Positions 52,486-64,000 of a DNA stretch of 64,000 nt are shown piece after piece (the stretch's first letter is position 1; the number at the start of each line of letters is the position of its first letter). The stretch covers positions 434,001 to 498,000 of the forward strand of contig JAMWET010006933.1 of NCBI GenBank assembly GCA_024036415.1. Direction: 5' to 3'. This DNA comes from Prochilodus magdalenae (lineage: Eukaryota; Chordata; Actinopteri; Characiformes; Prochilodontidae). Both the position numbers and the translations under genes were made by a program. The notes beneath the pieces are model-generated. The model worked only from the letters and a program-made list of their open reading frames with translations, did not search any database and was not told where the DNA came from.

Positions 52486-55092
52486 GTAATTTAGCTCCCC
52501 TGTATAAAACTGTATTTATTTTATTTATTTTGACTGGAACCAATAAATTGGTGGTGAGATTTACGGCTACCATTATTTCAAAACATTTAAGCTCGTAATA
52601 TAACCATAATACATCAGCACTGTGTCATTTTAAAACTGAGGAAAACAATGAGGGATACATCTTTCACACAGGTATGAGATTGAATTGTGCCATTTATTGC
52701 CTTCTGAGATTAAATTCACACATATCCATGTACAGATAAAACATTTTAAACACAGATGAAGCACCTTTCACAACAATGTGTGTGTGTGTCAAATAAATAA
52801 CTTGAAGCATAAATAAAACATATCAAATCTAAGAGTGTCTGAGGCCACTACAACTATGATTACCTTGAGGTATAATCTCAAAACTCTTCAAAAATAATTT
52901 TAAATTATTTGTGCAGAAAAATATGAATTGCATCACATGTTTGAAGCATAATTTTTCATGAGTCATTAAAGCTGGCATAGAATAAAAAAGCTATTTACAT
53001 GTTGGGTAAATATATATAGAACTGGCAGCTCATGAATTTCAAACATTGCTTATTCCTTTATATACAAATCCCAATTTAGCAAAAAATGAAAACAGTGAGC
53101 AATGTCCAAAACCCTAGTTTGGATTGGATCCTATGGTGGATGTGCTTTAAATGAGGCTGAAATTGGCTCCTTAAACAAAAACAAGCCGGGCAAATAGACA
53201 GCCAACTTCAGTGCCCACATCTTTCAGAAGATCCCAGACAACTTTAATCAATTTCAGCATGAAAGGGTTTTCAAATCTCGGACAATTTAAATTAGTTTCA
53301 TTTCATTTTTTATTTCCATTTAACATGGAAAAGACTGAAAAGAGAAGCACCTCCACCTTTATTAGCATCACAACCTGAAATCTGTTAGTACCCGCCATGC
53401 TGTGTGAACTTAGACGACAGAACAATTAAAAATAGATAATTTTAATGGCATATTTACAGAATATTTTTTTAAAATATAGTTTTGTTCCCTCAACATTCAT
53501 TGGACCCCGTTACCTGAACACATTCCCTGTTTACACATGGACTATCTGCAATATCTGAAGGTCACTTTTTTTTTGGCTGAAAAATATAGAAAAATATAAC
53601 ATCTTAATGGAAGATGCAACCAAATTAGGACTTAGGATAAAACATTTTGAAGAAAACATATCTGATGTCCTCACTGTCCTCATGTTTAGGATGGATGCTA
53701 GCTAAAACTTTTTCTTATCATTTTAATGCTAGAAATAACTCCAGTTACTTTTGAATTTAAGGCATTGTAAGGACAACCTGATAATATTTACACAATGTTT
53801 ATGAAGATTTGCCTAAACATTCACAAACATGGTTTTCATAAGAACAATTAGTTTTAAAGTTTGAGGAACCAAAGGTATTTGGCTTTGACCAAAACACTTC
53901 TTGATCCCTTTTTTGAAAAGAATGTATGTTAAAAATAAGCATACAACAATCATATCAATAATCATATCATAATCATCATGAAAATGTTGACAAGTCATTT
54001 TCAACAAGTTGTAATCAATTTAAACTCAAATTCGAATGATCTGTAATGTAGTATTTTCCAAATATGCCAAAATATTAAGTGTACGTATCTGTAAAGCCAT
54101 ATTGCCAGGATGATTTCCATAACATTTTGAATAGTAATATGTTTCCATGTATGTACATGCACTCTCTTATCCAGATTTCAGTTTTTACTAATAATAAAAT
54201 CAAGTTGGAGTTCCACAATTATACATGTGTTAGTAGAATTTCTAATTACAGATATCTACACTGTAATTTTGACTAGATTAAAGCCAAGTCCACATATCTA
54301 GTAGTTGTATATAGTATAGTATATATTATATATATATACTATATATTTTATATATATATATAATTCTCTTTTGACTAGTAAGAATAATATTACGGAAATC
54401 TAAAATTAGAACTGTCAGAATGCAATTTCAAGTAGTTATGTCTACATTTTATTTTTGCATATGTAAGGTACAGATATCTATAATAAAATAAGATGTCTAA
54501 AATTAATGTTAGACACACTTACAGTGACTTTTTGGATTACTTAAATTATGGTGTCGAGATTTAAAATACAGTTTAGTTTGAGATATAGAAATTTAAATTC
54601 TTATTAGTCAAAATTACGTTTCTCATCTCTCCAGTGGTGTCATGTATATGTGAAAATTATAATACTTGCATAAACATGAATAGAGGAAAGTTGGTGTGTT
54701 GTGAAATCTGACTAGTAAGAAGTCAGTAAAATGATTTAGAGTTTAGAGTAGAGCAAATGTACTGGTCATAATTAGATATTAAAGAATAACGTTTTTTATA
54801 GTAGAGATCTGTAGTATTCATTGTTACTGATGAGGCTTCTGCTGGTATCTATAATTATAATAAAGAGATCGAAAATACAATTTTCCACTCATGTGGTGCA
54901 GGTGTTTCTTAACCATCCTAACCATTGTAGGGTAGGGGTTATTAGCAACAACAACCACATTCTACAATTCTATAATGGTGCAACTGCAGTGGCCACAGCA
55001 CGCTGAGAAAGCTGACCAAAAAATAAAAAAAGAGTGATGCAGAGTGAACAGACTTGGATCATGTGTTTGACTAGTTAGACAATTTTACAGTT
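52486..55092. other. AT-rich intergenic interval, ighmbp2 and TRIM 3' ends converge
   Basis: The ighmbp2 3' UTR is short (signal at 52542). The rest is strongly AT-rich with no exon or recognisable mobile element. Some of the right part must be the 3' UTR of the minus-strand TRIM gene. Includes an AT repeat at 54309-54363. Confidence 0.55.
54309..54363. repeat. Palindromic AT-rich tract
   Basis: Runs of TATA with inner inverted symmetry (AGTATATATTATATATATATACT) make a long potential hairpin in the intergenic interval. Confidence 0.8.
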
Positions 55093-58000
55093 TTAACTGT
55101 AATGCATATCCTGGTTGAACATTATGGATACCTTTAGAGCACAGATCTTTAACGGGTATTGACCTTTCACATGAATCCCTGGGGAAAAGTAAGGAAACAT
55201 CCTCTCGGTGAACTTGTCTTTGAATGTGTAGATTGTGCTCCCATCTGCAGCATTTGAAAACGTGACCTTACCCTTCTCATAGTCCAGTTCGACACTGATC
55301 CTCTGTGGCCTCTTCTTTAGTGTTAGGCGGAGACGGGGAGATGTCTGAGCCCAGTATGAGTCCTGGTTGTTTAGTCCAATGACCCAGAACCCCTCGGAAG
55401 GGTTGAGAAAGACACTTGTCTTCCTTTTGATGGATTCTCGTGCCACTCCAATGTACCACTCCTTGCTGTCCCCCACCTCCACGTCCCAGCAGTGCTTTCC
55501 TGACATGAACCCAGTAGAACCCAGAACAGCCATGCGACTAGTGCAGCGCTCTGCGTTGTCTGGAAGGTGCAGCTTCTTTCCATAACAGACACTTGAGAGT
55601 TCATCGCTGATAATCAAGTTGGGATGAGCTGTGGTGGGATCAAGTATAATAGGACCTGGAAAATTTGAACATGGAGAGTTTGTCTCACTCAGCAGTATTC
55701 CTGATTTTATGCTAATGACTACCTGACAAGCCGCGTGGAAGCGTTTGACTCAGATAGCTGTTCGCTCTTTGAAACCCTGTTAAATGTTATAAGAACTAGG
55801 TTTGGAATGGTGCTCACTTGTGTCTCTCAAGTTAAAGTCTTGGCTCTTAATATAAACCTAAGATAAAGATGCAAAGAGATTTTCTTCTGCCCAAAGGAGA
55901 TGCAGCCCTTTGTCTACCCAACCTCTCAGTTCCTCTTACAGTCAATTTGTGAGCTGTAACCCAAAGCAATGTTGAATGAGAGACCCCTGCACATATTGTG
56001 ATGCCACTGTCCCTCAAGCCCAATATACCCAGAACAAAATGAATCAATCATGTTCAGTCACAGCTCTGCTCTCACATTTGACACATGATGCACACACAGC
56101 ATTTTATGTCACGAGTTATCCTCCATACTTCAGAATGTTGGAGCTGCAACTATTGAACATATTTTATATTTATGATTTGTAATCAGGATGGCCCCCACTG
56201 GACCATGACCATCAAAGGGGTAAAGACTAAATGTTACACACCCACATTACTGGATAATATGGGAAGGTAATTAAGACTTCCTGAAATGAAGGCACCTTTT
56301 TAAGTTTAGCATGAGGAGCAAATTGACCTGGGAATCAACCCAAAAGCTCTGTTGTGTGAGCCAGGTTTGAGTTGCGTAAGCCTCATGCACATGTGATCTG
56401 CTTTAATTCAAGGTCTGCAATGGATTCAATGAACATTAATAAATGCTTTGTATAGAAAGATTTACAAATATAGCTCATGTATAAACTGAAGGGCCATTTA
56501 ACATTTATATATTCCCATTCCATAATAGCCTGCATAGTCAGTAAGGTCCAAAAACAATGCTTTCTAATTGGGCACACTAAGTGCATAAGCTCAGTTGTCT
56601 CAAGCCATGGGCCTGGAGAGTTACTTTCCTGAATGAAACTGATTCAACCAGTCAGGAAATTCTGAAGACGTTGATTAGCTATAGATAGAACTAGTCTCTG
56701 CAGGAAGGTAGACCTGCCACTCTCCATTCAGTACTGGTTTTAACATGCCCTTACTGACCTTAGCTCACCACTTCAAACTGCGTAACATGTATAATATACA
56801 AATAGCCACTTGCAGAACCAGGAAAGGAGGAGGCAGTGAGGGGATAATCTAGGCACAACTCTGTAAAGGAAACTTCTGAGTTTCTGAGACGATTTGAGCA
56901 GAATGTAAATAAGATTACCTACCCAGCAGAGTAATATCATACTACCTAATTTGAGTTCTAGTTTTGGAATATGTCATTGTGTTGCTCTAGTTCATAAACA
57001 GCTCTGCTTGTAATTTTTCACATTTAAAAAAAAAGGAACTGCATCAGAAAGCACTGACATCCGAATACAGATCACATTCAGGTTAATCCAATCATTCATC
57101 CCTCCAAGGATTCATCTACCAGCATTTACTTGGTCTAATATAGTTACAAAATGGCCCTTAAAGTGGCATCAGGGTTTCCCCTGAGGGGTAAGTACAGGTG
57201 GATGTGGTCTGTGCTGAGGATTTATTGTGTGGGTACTTACAGTGCTTCACTTCTTTCTCCATCCTCTTCCAAACCCCAAACTTTAATGATCCCAGGTACT
57301 GAGCAATGTTTATGAGAGCATCTTTTGTATAGTCTGTTTCCTGCATTGGGTAACATGCCCTGTAATACATTTATAGCCTAATATTAGCACCTTTGAGATT
57401 TATTTTTCCACTTGGAACATCAGTAACACAGCAATGGCATAGTGTTCATGAAGAGTTATGGAAGTCTCAGCAAGCTTGCTGTAACAAATATAACCCTTTT
57501 TATTAAAATTCCAATGACAAAAAGGCTGCTTGCATACCTTCTTAGAGCCGCCTTGCAGTCCTGTGGAAACAAGTGACAGATTTATCAGTAAGTCAACAGC
57601 CAGGGCACAGTACTGTACTGGTATTATACTAATGCTACTCATTAAGGATAAGGACTTATGCAGACCTTCAGAAATGATATATCATCCGTATTCATAGTGT
57701 GTGCAATGTCATTTAAGATCTCTGAGAGTTCCTCTATCATTTGATTGATGTCCTCCAGCCTTTCCTTGACTTTCTCTGTCTTCTTGATGGCTTCCTCTTT
57801 CAGCACCGTCAGTCGGGCAGCCTCTTCTTCCCTCAGAAATCTGTGGAGCTTCTCAAATTCCTCTCTTATCTGGGCTTCAGCCTCAGTGGCTTGAGTCTTG
57901 ATATAAGACAAACACATAGGATTGCTTTAGGAAGGAATCAAACAATGTAGCAGGTATGGTTCACTCATTGCTTTATGCATCTGAGATCATCCTAACAAGT

Positions 58001-58701
58001 TTAATGAATCTCTATGTTCTAATATTGTTAGCCTTTTGAGAATTGAACTGGTTTCTGTACAGCGCTTTACCTGTATGCATGCTTGAAGTCCCTCCAAAGT
58101 TCCCTTCACCTTTTTAATGCTATTTAGATGTTTCCTCAAAGATTCGTATTTTGTAGAGAGCTCTTTCTGTAGAGGGCAATGAACAACAGTTCAGGACAAA
58201 TTCAACAGACAAGGTGACAAAAAACAAAAGAAGAAAATACACTGCATCCTCACAGCACACACATTTACACTGAGATATGTAAAATATTGGCATCCTTACC
58301 TTTCTGTCAGCTGCTGCCTCTGCGATAGGACAGCACTCATGATCTTTATGGTCCCTTGATGAGTGGCAAACAATGCAGATTGGCTTCCCATCTTTATGGC
58401 AGAAAAGCTTTAGCTCCTCATTGTGTGTGGAGCAGAGGTTGTCTGATTTCACCGAGCTCTGACTGGCTTGCTGTTTAAAGGTATCCGATGCTATCTTAAG
58501 AGCCAAGTTGATCGGGGGTCTTCTTAGACTCTCTATGCGGTGACACACCAAGCACTCCTGTACTCCCTTCCACTCCCAGTGTGTCTGAACGCAGATTTTG
58601 CAGAAGTTGTGTTGACAAGTCAGTGTGACAGGGAAAGTAAAAACCTCACCGCATATAGGACATTGCAGGTCCTCTTTAGAGAACGGGCATTCTGTTGCCA
58701 T
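55093..58701 (-). CDS. TRIM35-like E3 ubiquitin ligase (RING, B-box, coiled coil, PRY-SPRY)
   Basis: Six minus-strand coding exons are 58300-58701, 58071-58166, 57666-57896, 57538-57560, 57241-57359 and 55093-55655. The joined frame is 477 residues. Exons of 96, 231 and 23 bases are the characteristic inner exons of class IV TRIM genes. RING: CPIC at 14-17, CQHNFCKIC and a distal CLVC, all zinc ligands present. B-box 2: CSTHNEELKLFCHKDGKPIC-type pattern with RDHKDHEC. The coiled coil is Glu/Lys-rich (about 135-240). The PRY-SPRY in the last exon has LDPTTAHPN, GKHCWDVEVG, WYIGVARES and FSPG. The closest remembered family is the large fish TRIM35-like/nuclear factor 7-like group. Such genes often act in innate immunity, but the substrate is unknown. 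No truncation or frameshift is seen, so it is probably functional. Confidence 0.88.
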
Positions 58702-60715
58702 TTGTTTACGCCAGGTCGTTAAGTTCAGGCGTAAATGTCGATGTTGTGTCCTTCAAGGAGTTAAAGTAGCTTCTGGTAAAAACTGACTTCTCACATATAG
58801 AAAAAGAACCGGTTTAACTGGATCTGTGTAGTTTCCTGTTACGGCTGAAATATGTAGACGTCATACAGGCCCTCTTTAAGGAAAAGGAAGACACTGGCAG
58901 TAAATATAGCAAAGATTTTTTTATTTCATTTTCTTTATAAAAAAAAGTCCCTGGCTACGTGTTCAGGACCACTTTCAAACATTCAGTCTATATGTAATTA
59001 CATAATCAGAGCTTTAGTCTGATACTGAAGCACAAGCATGCTTATATTGTAAAGAACGTATGTAAAGAGGTAGTTATAGACTGTGAGTTGCCATAATGCA
59101 AAATAGCTACATTGGGCAACATGCAATTTGTTAGTGAAACAGGACACATTTTGAAAACAAAGAGCAGAATTAATAAACAGATAAGTCAAGAAAGCTAAGT
59201 ATGAAAATAGACACAAACAGAAGAGCAGCATATTCTCACATTGCTCCCATGTAGTTATAAGAAGTAATTTTACACCTTATTAAGAACAGACATTCTGAGC
59301 AGTATATATGTGCAGTATGGTAAAAATTCTCCTGTCTCTGATATACCTTGTCTGTAAGAACAGTCTCCGTCTGTTTCAATCTGTAAGATACATCAAAGTT
59401 CAAAACATGCATGCTATGCTATCAGTGGAATAAGTAGCGTAGACACAGAACAGCAGTCCCCGTGTTATGTCTGCAATTACACTTGACTCATACAGGCCTT
59501 TAAAAAAATACAGCCTAAATGAATCAAGTTTGGGATATAAATATAGTAAAATGAATAACAGATTACGGGTTTGGATTAAGATCCACTGCAGCAGACATTC
59601 AGTAAAAGGTTCAAACATGGTTTGAAGTGTGGTGAAACAACTGTCATCTACATGAAATTCAAATAAAACATCTCGGTTAAAAAAAGGGAACTTTACAAAA
59701 CACCTAAATGACTGTGTTGTAATCACAGGTATATTCAATTATGCAACATGAACTTCGAAATAAAAGTAGCTACAAAAAAAAACTAAACAAAAACAAATAT
59801 GGTAATTTAATGCAATGTTGGAAAATAAGGACAATAACAGTAAAACAGATATCATAATATTCTACAATTCTTAATGACTTCAGGATTTTCAGAACTGATA
59901 CCAGTACATATTTTTAGTTGGAGAGGAAAACCGCTCTGTGGGATTAATTGTGACTGTCAACTTCATAGAAAGCAAATTTGAGAAGTTCTGCTCCTTCATG
60001 TATAAACTGGTGATAACCCACAGCTCAAATAATATAATTTAGGATTTTAAAAAAGTGACATAATAACGTGGAAAAGTAGACATAATTATGCTTGCCATCA
60101 TTATTACTACAGAAAAGGTATTAGCCGGCTTACTAATATTGTATGTTGTTTTTTGCATTAAAGGGTATGTACACTAGTGTATTGTCAAGTGATAGCATTT
60201 CAATAGGTAGGATTCAGGAGTTCAGTTGCAAATGAAAGCCGTAGCTCATGACTTAGGTCATAACAAGTTCACAAGCAGCAAGGAGATGCTATGTCCTTTC
60301 TTTGTTTCTGTTTATTAAATATACACTTGCCAAGTAATGGCATGCTTTAAAGATCCAGTATATGAAATGTGTACTGGTCACCCTGATCACGCGTCTCACA
60401 CAGCCTTTCAGCAGTTGTCACTGTCTCAACCAATGTGGAAAACAGCTTTTGAGTCAGCGATAGTGGTGTCTCTTCATAATCTTACTGCTCCAGGTATTAC
60501 CCCTAGTGCAGACTGCATCAAGCTTTCCATTGTGGTAATTTCTCCTGGTGGGACGATGTGTTCAATCCTGATATTTAGTCCACATGACATGAACAGTGCG
60601 GAACTGAACACATTCCCTTTGTGTCTCCTGGCACAGCATGCTGCAGTCCTTATCTCAACAGGAGCCACTCTGATGGGGTCACTTTGTTCAAGCCTGGATT
60701 TATAACCACTGAACA
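58702..60715. other. TRIM promoter region and rapsn 3' UTR interval
   Basis: The TRIM promoter should lie just right of 58701. A half-site AGTTTC of the interferon-response type occurs at 58830-58835 but no full element. From about 59,000 to 60,715 I see no gene. The right end must be rapsn 3' UTR. Open frames here have no family match. Confidence 0.45.
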
Positions 60716-61861
60716 TCATACAAAACCCGGCTTCATAGAAGCACGACGGCATTTCGGACAGCCTTGTGTCCCGTTTGTCTGCAGGCACCTGTTTGAACAG
60801 ATATCAGTAAATAATCAGCCAACCAGCGGATGTACATGTGTGTCGCAAACGTATTAAACATCAATGCCATCTACAGCCACTCACTTGAGGTGGAAGATAT
60901 GGGAGCAGGGCAAGGCCTGCAGCTGCTGGTTCTTCTCCCCAATGGACTCTCCACACATGCCACAGTAAAGCTCCAGCTCTTCCACACACTGGAGGAACTT
61001 CACCACCTGCTCTCTCAGCTCCTCCTGCTGCTCCTTGCTGCGGTAGATGCCCTCTGTCAGGCAGTGCACCTTTAGTGAACACAGCTGTGGAGAACACATG
61101 ACCAGCAACATGATTTTGGTGGTCAACAGAAATCACATTCGAAATGCATCTCACTGAAAAGACTGTGGAAGAAGATGGACACTACGCACCTTATTTCCTA
61201 TTCCTTCTGCGAGCTCATGCGCTCGCTGAAAAGAGTCCAATGCCTGGAGGAAAGTTAAAAATTGGTCATTTTTATGATTAATCAGATATACAAAAAATAT
61301 CACAAACTATGATGAACTGAATGTCATATATATATGTTAGTATATATACAGTACAGATAAAACTACTCTGTGTAATGTTTTTTCTGTGTAGTTGTTACAA
61401 AAATAAATGCTGATTGTTTCTCAACCTTGTCATGCTCCTTTTGCAGCAGCCAACACTTCCCCACCCCCAAGTAGATGGATGCTTGACCCAGGCGGTTGCC
61501 AATCTCTGTCATTATACACATCGAAGACTCATAGCGAGGGAATGCTTTCTGGACAGGTGAGAGAACAGTAATGAAATGATCAACCGTATGTTCAGGAACA
61601 CAGCACAGTGGTTTGTATGGTTTGAAACAGAAAGAGGAAATAGTAACAGATAAGTAATAATAAAAAAATATCCTGATGTGCCGATGCCCAGAACTGAACT
61701 GTTGCTCAGATGTCATGCTTTTAACTCGAATATTGGAAAGTGTAGATCTGGAGCTGGCTTACATCAACATCATTTCGGCAGCGATGAATATCAGCAAAGT
61801 TCAGGAGACACATGGCCTGCAGAGGACGATCTCCATGTTGGAGTGCAATCTTCATTGATTC
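60716..61861 (-). CDS. rapsn: Rapsyn, C-terminal half (gene continues beyond the right edge)
   Basis: Five minus-strand exons are 61763-61861, 61426-61548, 61190-61243, 60885-61084 and 60716-60788, ending in TGA. They give the last 182 residues, identical in length to the matching part of human RAPSN (412 aa). Rapsyn clusters acetylcholine receptors at the neuromuscular junction through TPR repeats, a coiled coil and a C-terminal RING-H2 domain. Seen: TPR segments [46 protein letters not shown] and [13 protein letters not shown], coiled-coil region [16 protein letters not shown], and RING-H2 ligands [21 protein letters not shown] and CPKC, ending [10 protein letters not shown]. The last exon is short and is missed by simple ORF scans. 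The N-terminal TPR exons were not found up to 64,000, so that intron is at least 2.1 kb. Confidence 0.95.
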
Positions 61862-64000
61862 CTGTGAGTAATGGGAAACTGCATTAATGATTTTTCTCTT
61901 AAAGCTATAAAAATGAATAGCACTAAACCATGCCACTGTTATGCAACATCTGCGCTGCCCAAAATTTATATACACCAATTTATTTTCTATCCCAGAAGGA
62001 AACAACAACAATAAAGCAACGAAAGTGCCAGACCATGTGAAGAAATGCACTACTCCAGGCTGCGACAGGGTCGTTGACAGATTTCATACCAAGGAACAGG
62101 CAATGGGCATGATTGATGTTCATCACTGAATGAGCCTGAAATTGGCTTCATATTCACCAGTTTTTTAATTGGCCACTGTGTTCCAAATGTTACAGCTTGT
62201 ATAGGTGCCAGAATGTAACTGCAGCACCATTTAAGGTGGAGCAGAGAATTAGCAAAACCACCTTGCGCACAGGAAGCTAACTATAGCTAACTACATGTTA
62301 AACAAGACACTGGACAGCTTTAATTCGAAATTGTTCATTTGCTCTGCACATTTCACCTCAGACAATAACAAGTCAAAGGTCAAATCAGTTATAAAAGGCA
62401 GTTTAAAAGCGCATCTGGGATTTTCTTTCCCCTCAAAGTCACATACCTTGTATGTAGACATCAGAAAACAATTTGCTGAATGAATATATTTTATGGTACC
62501 TTAAAATTCAGGTTTTACAGCTTTACTGCTACTGTTTTAGTTATGTGACACGTTCGGTCCACATTCACAGGTAACAATGTCATACGGTGTCAGGAAACAC
62601 ATAAGCAAGTTAATTTAAGATTACCTAAATACCTGTCAAGGCGTGTGTTGATAAAGGCATGCACTTCCATGTTACCAACAAGTGAGTGTAGGGTATCTCG
62701 TAGCTCCAGGGCAGAGCTAGAAAAACTATAGACACCAGACATGTCTTGGCTAACACACATGTATCAATAGATTGAATAAACCTAGTCTTCATCTTCAGAA
62801 CCTTTCATAGGCTCTCTCTCTTCTTGCCACTCACATGAAGCTAGAACTTGATCCCTCCTGTAACACAGCTATAAATGAGGAATGTGCCATATAAATCTGT
62901 CGTCTGTCCCCCAGCAGAACTGCATTGTGACTCTCATGCTCCAAAGCGACAACCTTCTGCTACACTGCTCTCATGGTCATTAGCGAGGGGCTGAGAGCTA
63001 AGCTCTTCATTATCACTCCTCTCAGACGGCACCTCAGTACTGCAGAGAGCCCTTGGCTGACGTATTTTTATCAGCTATAGTATAGGGGGTGGGTCTGGCT
63101 GGGGCTGGGGAGCTGAGGGAAGGATTTGGCACTAGTCCTACAAACAGCTGCACCTGTCAGTTGTTGGTCCTTGCTCACATACAGCCACACATAACATAGG
63201 GTCTGAGGCCAGGGTTGTGCCAAGGGGACTGATAAATATGATCAACATATGGAAGCCAGTGGGATTAAGATGTTGGAACTCTTAAATGTTCAGGTGATCA
63301 CCTGAGCATGGTATGCTGTGGTATGTTTACAGTATACTAGATAATAGTACCTACTAGAGAACTACATTCAGATTCTCTGTACTGTTGTCTGGTCCGTTGC
63401 AACCAGTATGTTGTGTCACTGCTATGAGGGCATGCATAGCAGATGCTGACAACGCCACTAAAATGATTTCACTGAATAAAAAGCCTAGGTGACTTTACTT
63501 GCGGTTATTAGTCGAAGTCAGTTCGGTATTAGTGATGTCATTTAAGGAACGCAGGCAGTTTATGAATGGGCTGTTCACTTAAAATCTTGGGATCTGAATG
63601 ATTACCTAACAAATAAATGATTGTTTGACCAGTGCTATTAGTCATATTTCATTTTCAATCAACAACAGTTCCTGTTTAAACAGGCTTGTTTTATCAAGGA
63701 TGTTGAGGAATGATTTAAAGGGAATGAATGAGGGAGCACAGGTAACTGACTCCAATAGATAGTACCTCATATCAGTACTATGATTCCCGGTCCACACAGA
63801 GAGCACTTCTTAACATTTTGTGCCGTTATTACAGAACTCAGTGTATATGTGCACTATACGTGCACATAGATCAAGTCTTTTACAATGGCTTTGAATGTAA
63901 TGCAGCCAATCAGGTTTTAGATCTTCCGTTAGATTAACATTAGATTATTTTAGTGGACGTTAGATTATTTGATTACAGAAAAAACTGTTTGTTGAAACTC
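61862..64000 (-). other. rapsn intron, no exon found to the window edge
   Basis: The exon preceding ESMKIALQ, expected to encode the segment ending near AMECC, is not visible on the minus strand here. The stretch 62,750-63,250 is richer in GC than its flanks, with a G-rich run (63085-63110) and two abutting E-boxes (63145-63156). No repeats of a known family were recognised. Confidence 0.5.

Noticed and set aside
58830..58835. Interferon-response element upstream of the TRIM gene
   Set aside because: Only a half-site (AGTTTC) is present. The second half does not match the consensus, so no regulatory feature is called.
60337..60788. Open frames of 122 and 104 residues next to rapsn
   Set aside because: The true signal here is the short last rapsn exon in another frame (60716-60788). 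The longer frames have no family match.

Overview
This window is vertebrate nuclear DNA, most probably from a teleost fish. Genes are split into short exons with GT-AG introns. The proteins they encode match vertebrate families (Bcl2l13, Bid, Wee2, Dennd11, Agk, Ighmbp2, a TRIM35-like ligase, rapsyn). The introns and intergenic stretches carry decayed Tc1/mariner copies and other repeats typical of fish. Nothing bacterial, viral or CRISPR-like was seen. I could not narrow down the species.

Layout, left to right. 1-10,203: the inside of the last intron of bcl2l13 (+), loaded with broken Tc1/mariner elements. 10,204-11,175: bcl2l13 last exon. 14,042-15,958: bid (-), tail-to-tail with bcl2l13. 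18,579-24,621: wee2 kinase (-). 25,957-33,062: dennd11 (+), head-to-head with wee2. 37,019-45,837: agk (-), tail-to-tail with dennd11, with a 2.7 kb inverted-repeat-flanked element in its last coding intron. 46,547-52,485: ighmbp2 (+), head-to-head with agk. 55,093-58,701: a complete TRIM35-like gene (-). 60,716-61,861: the 3' half of rapsn (-), which runs off the right edge.

Seven complete or partial gene models were rebuilt exon by exon with consistent reading phase, plus one terminal exon. Lengths agree with the families: Agk 422 aa, Bid 202 aa, Wee2 541 aa, Dennd11 493 aa, Ighmbp2 1009 aa, TRIM 477 aa. The rapsyn part is 182 aa, the same length as the matching human C-terminus.

Gene order is informative. 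bcl2l13/bid has the same convergent arrangement as human 22q11. wee2/dennd11/agk has the same order and relative orientation as human 7q34. ighmbp2 and rapsn are on human chromosome 11. The window therefore joins several ancestral blocks. Functionally, bcl2l13 and bid are both mitochondrial Bcl-2-family factors and agk is mitochondrial too, but I see no sign of a co-regulated system. I found no convincing undescribed biological system. The most unusual items are the repeat structures, the two divergent promoter intervals and a CA repeat next to a bid splice donor.
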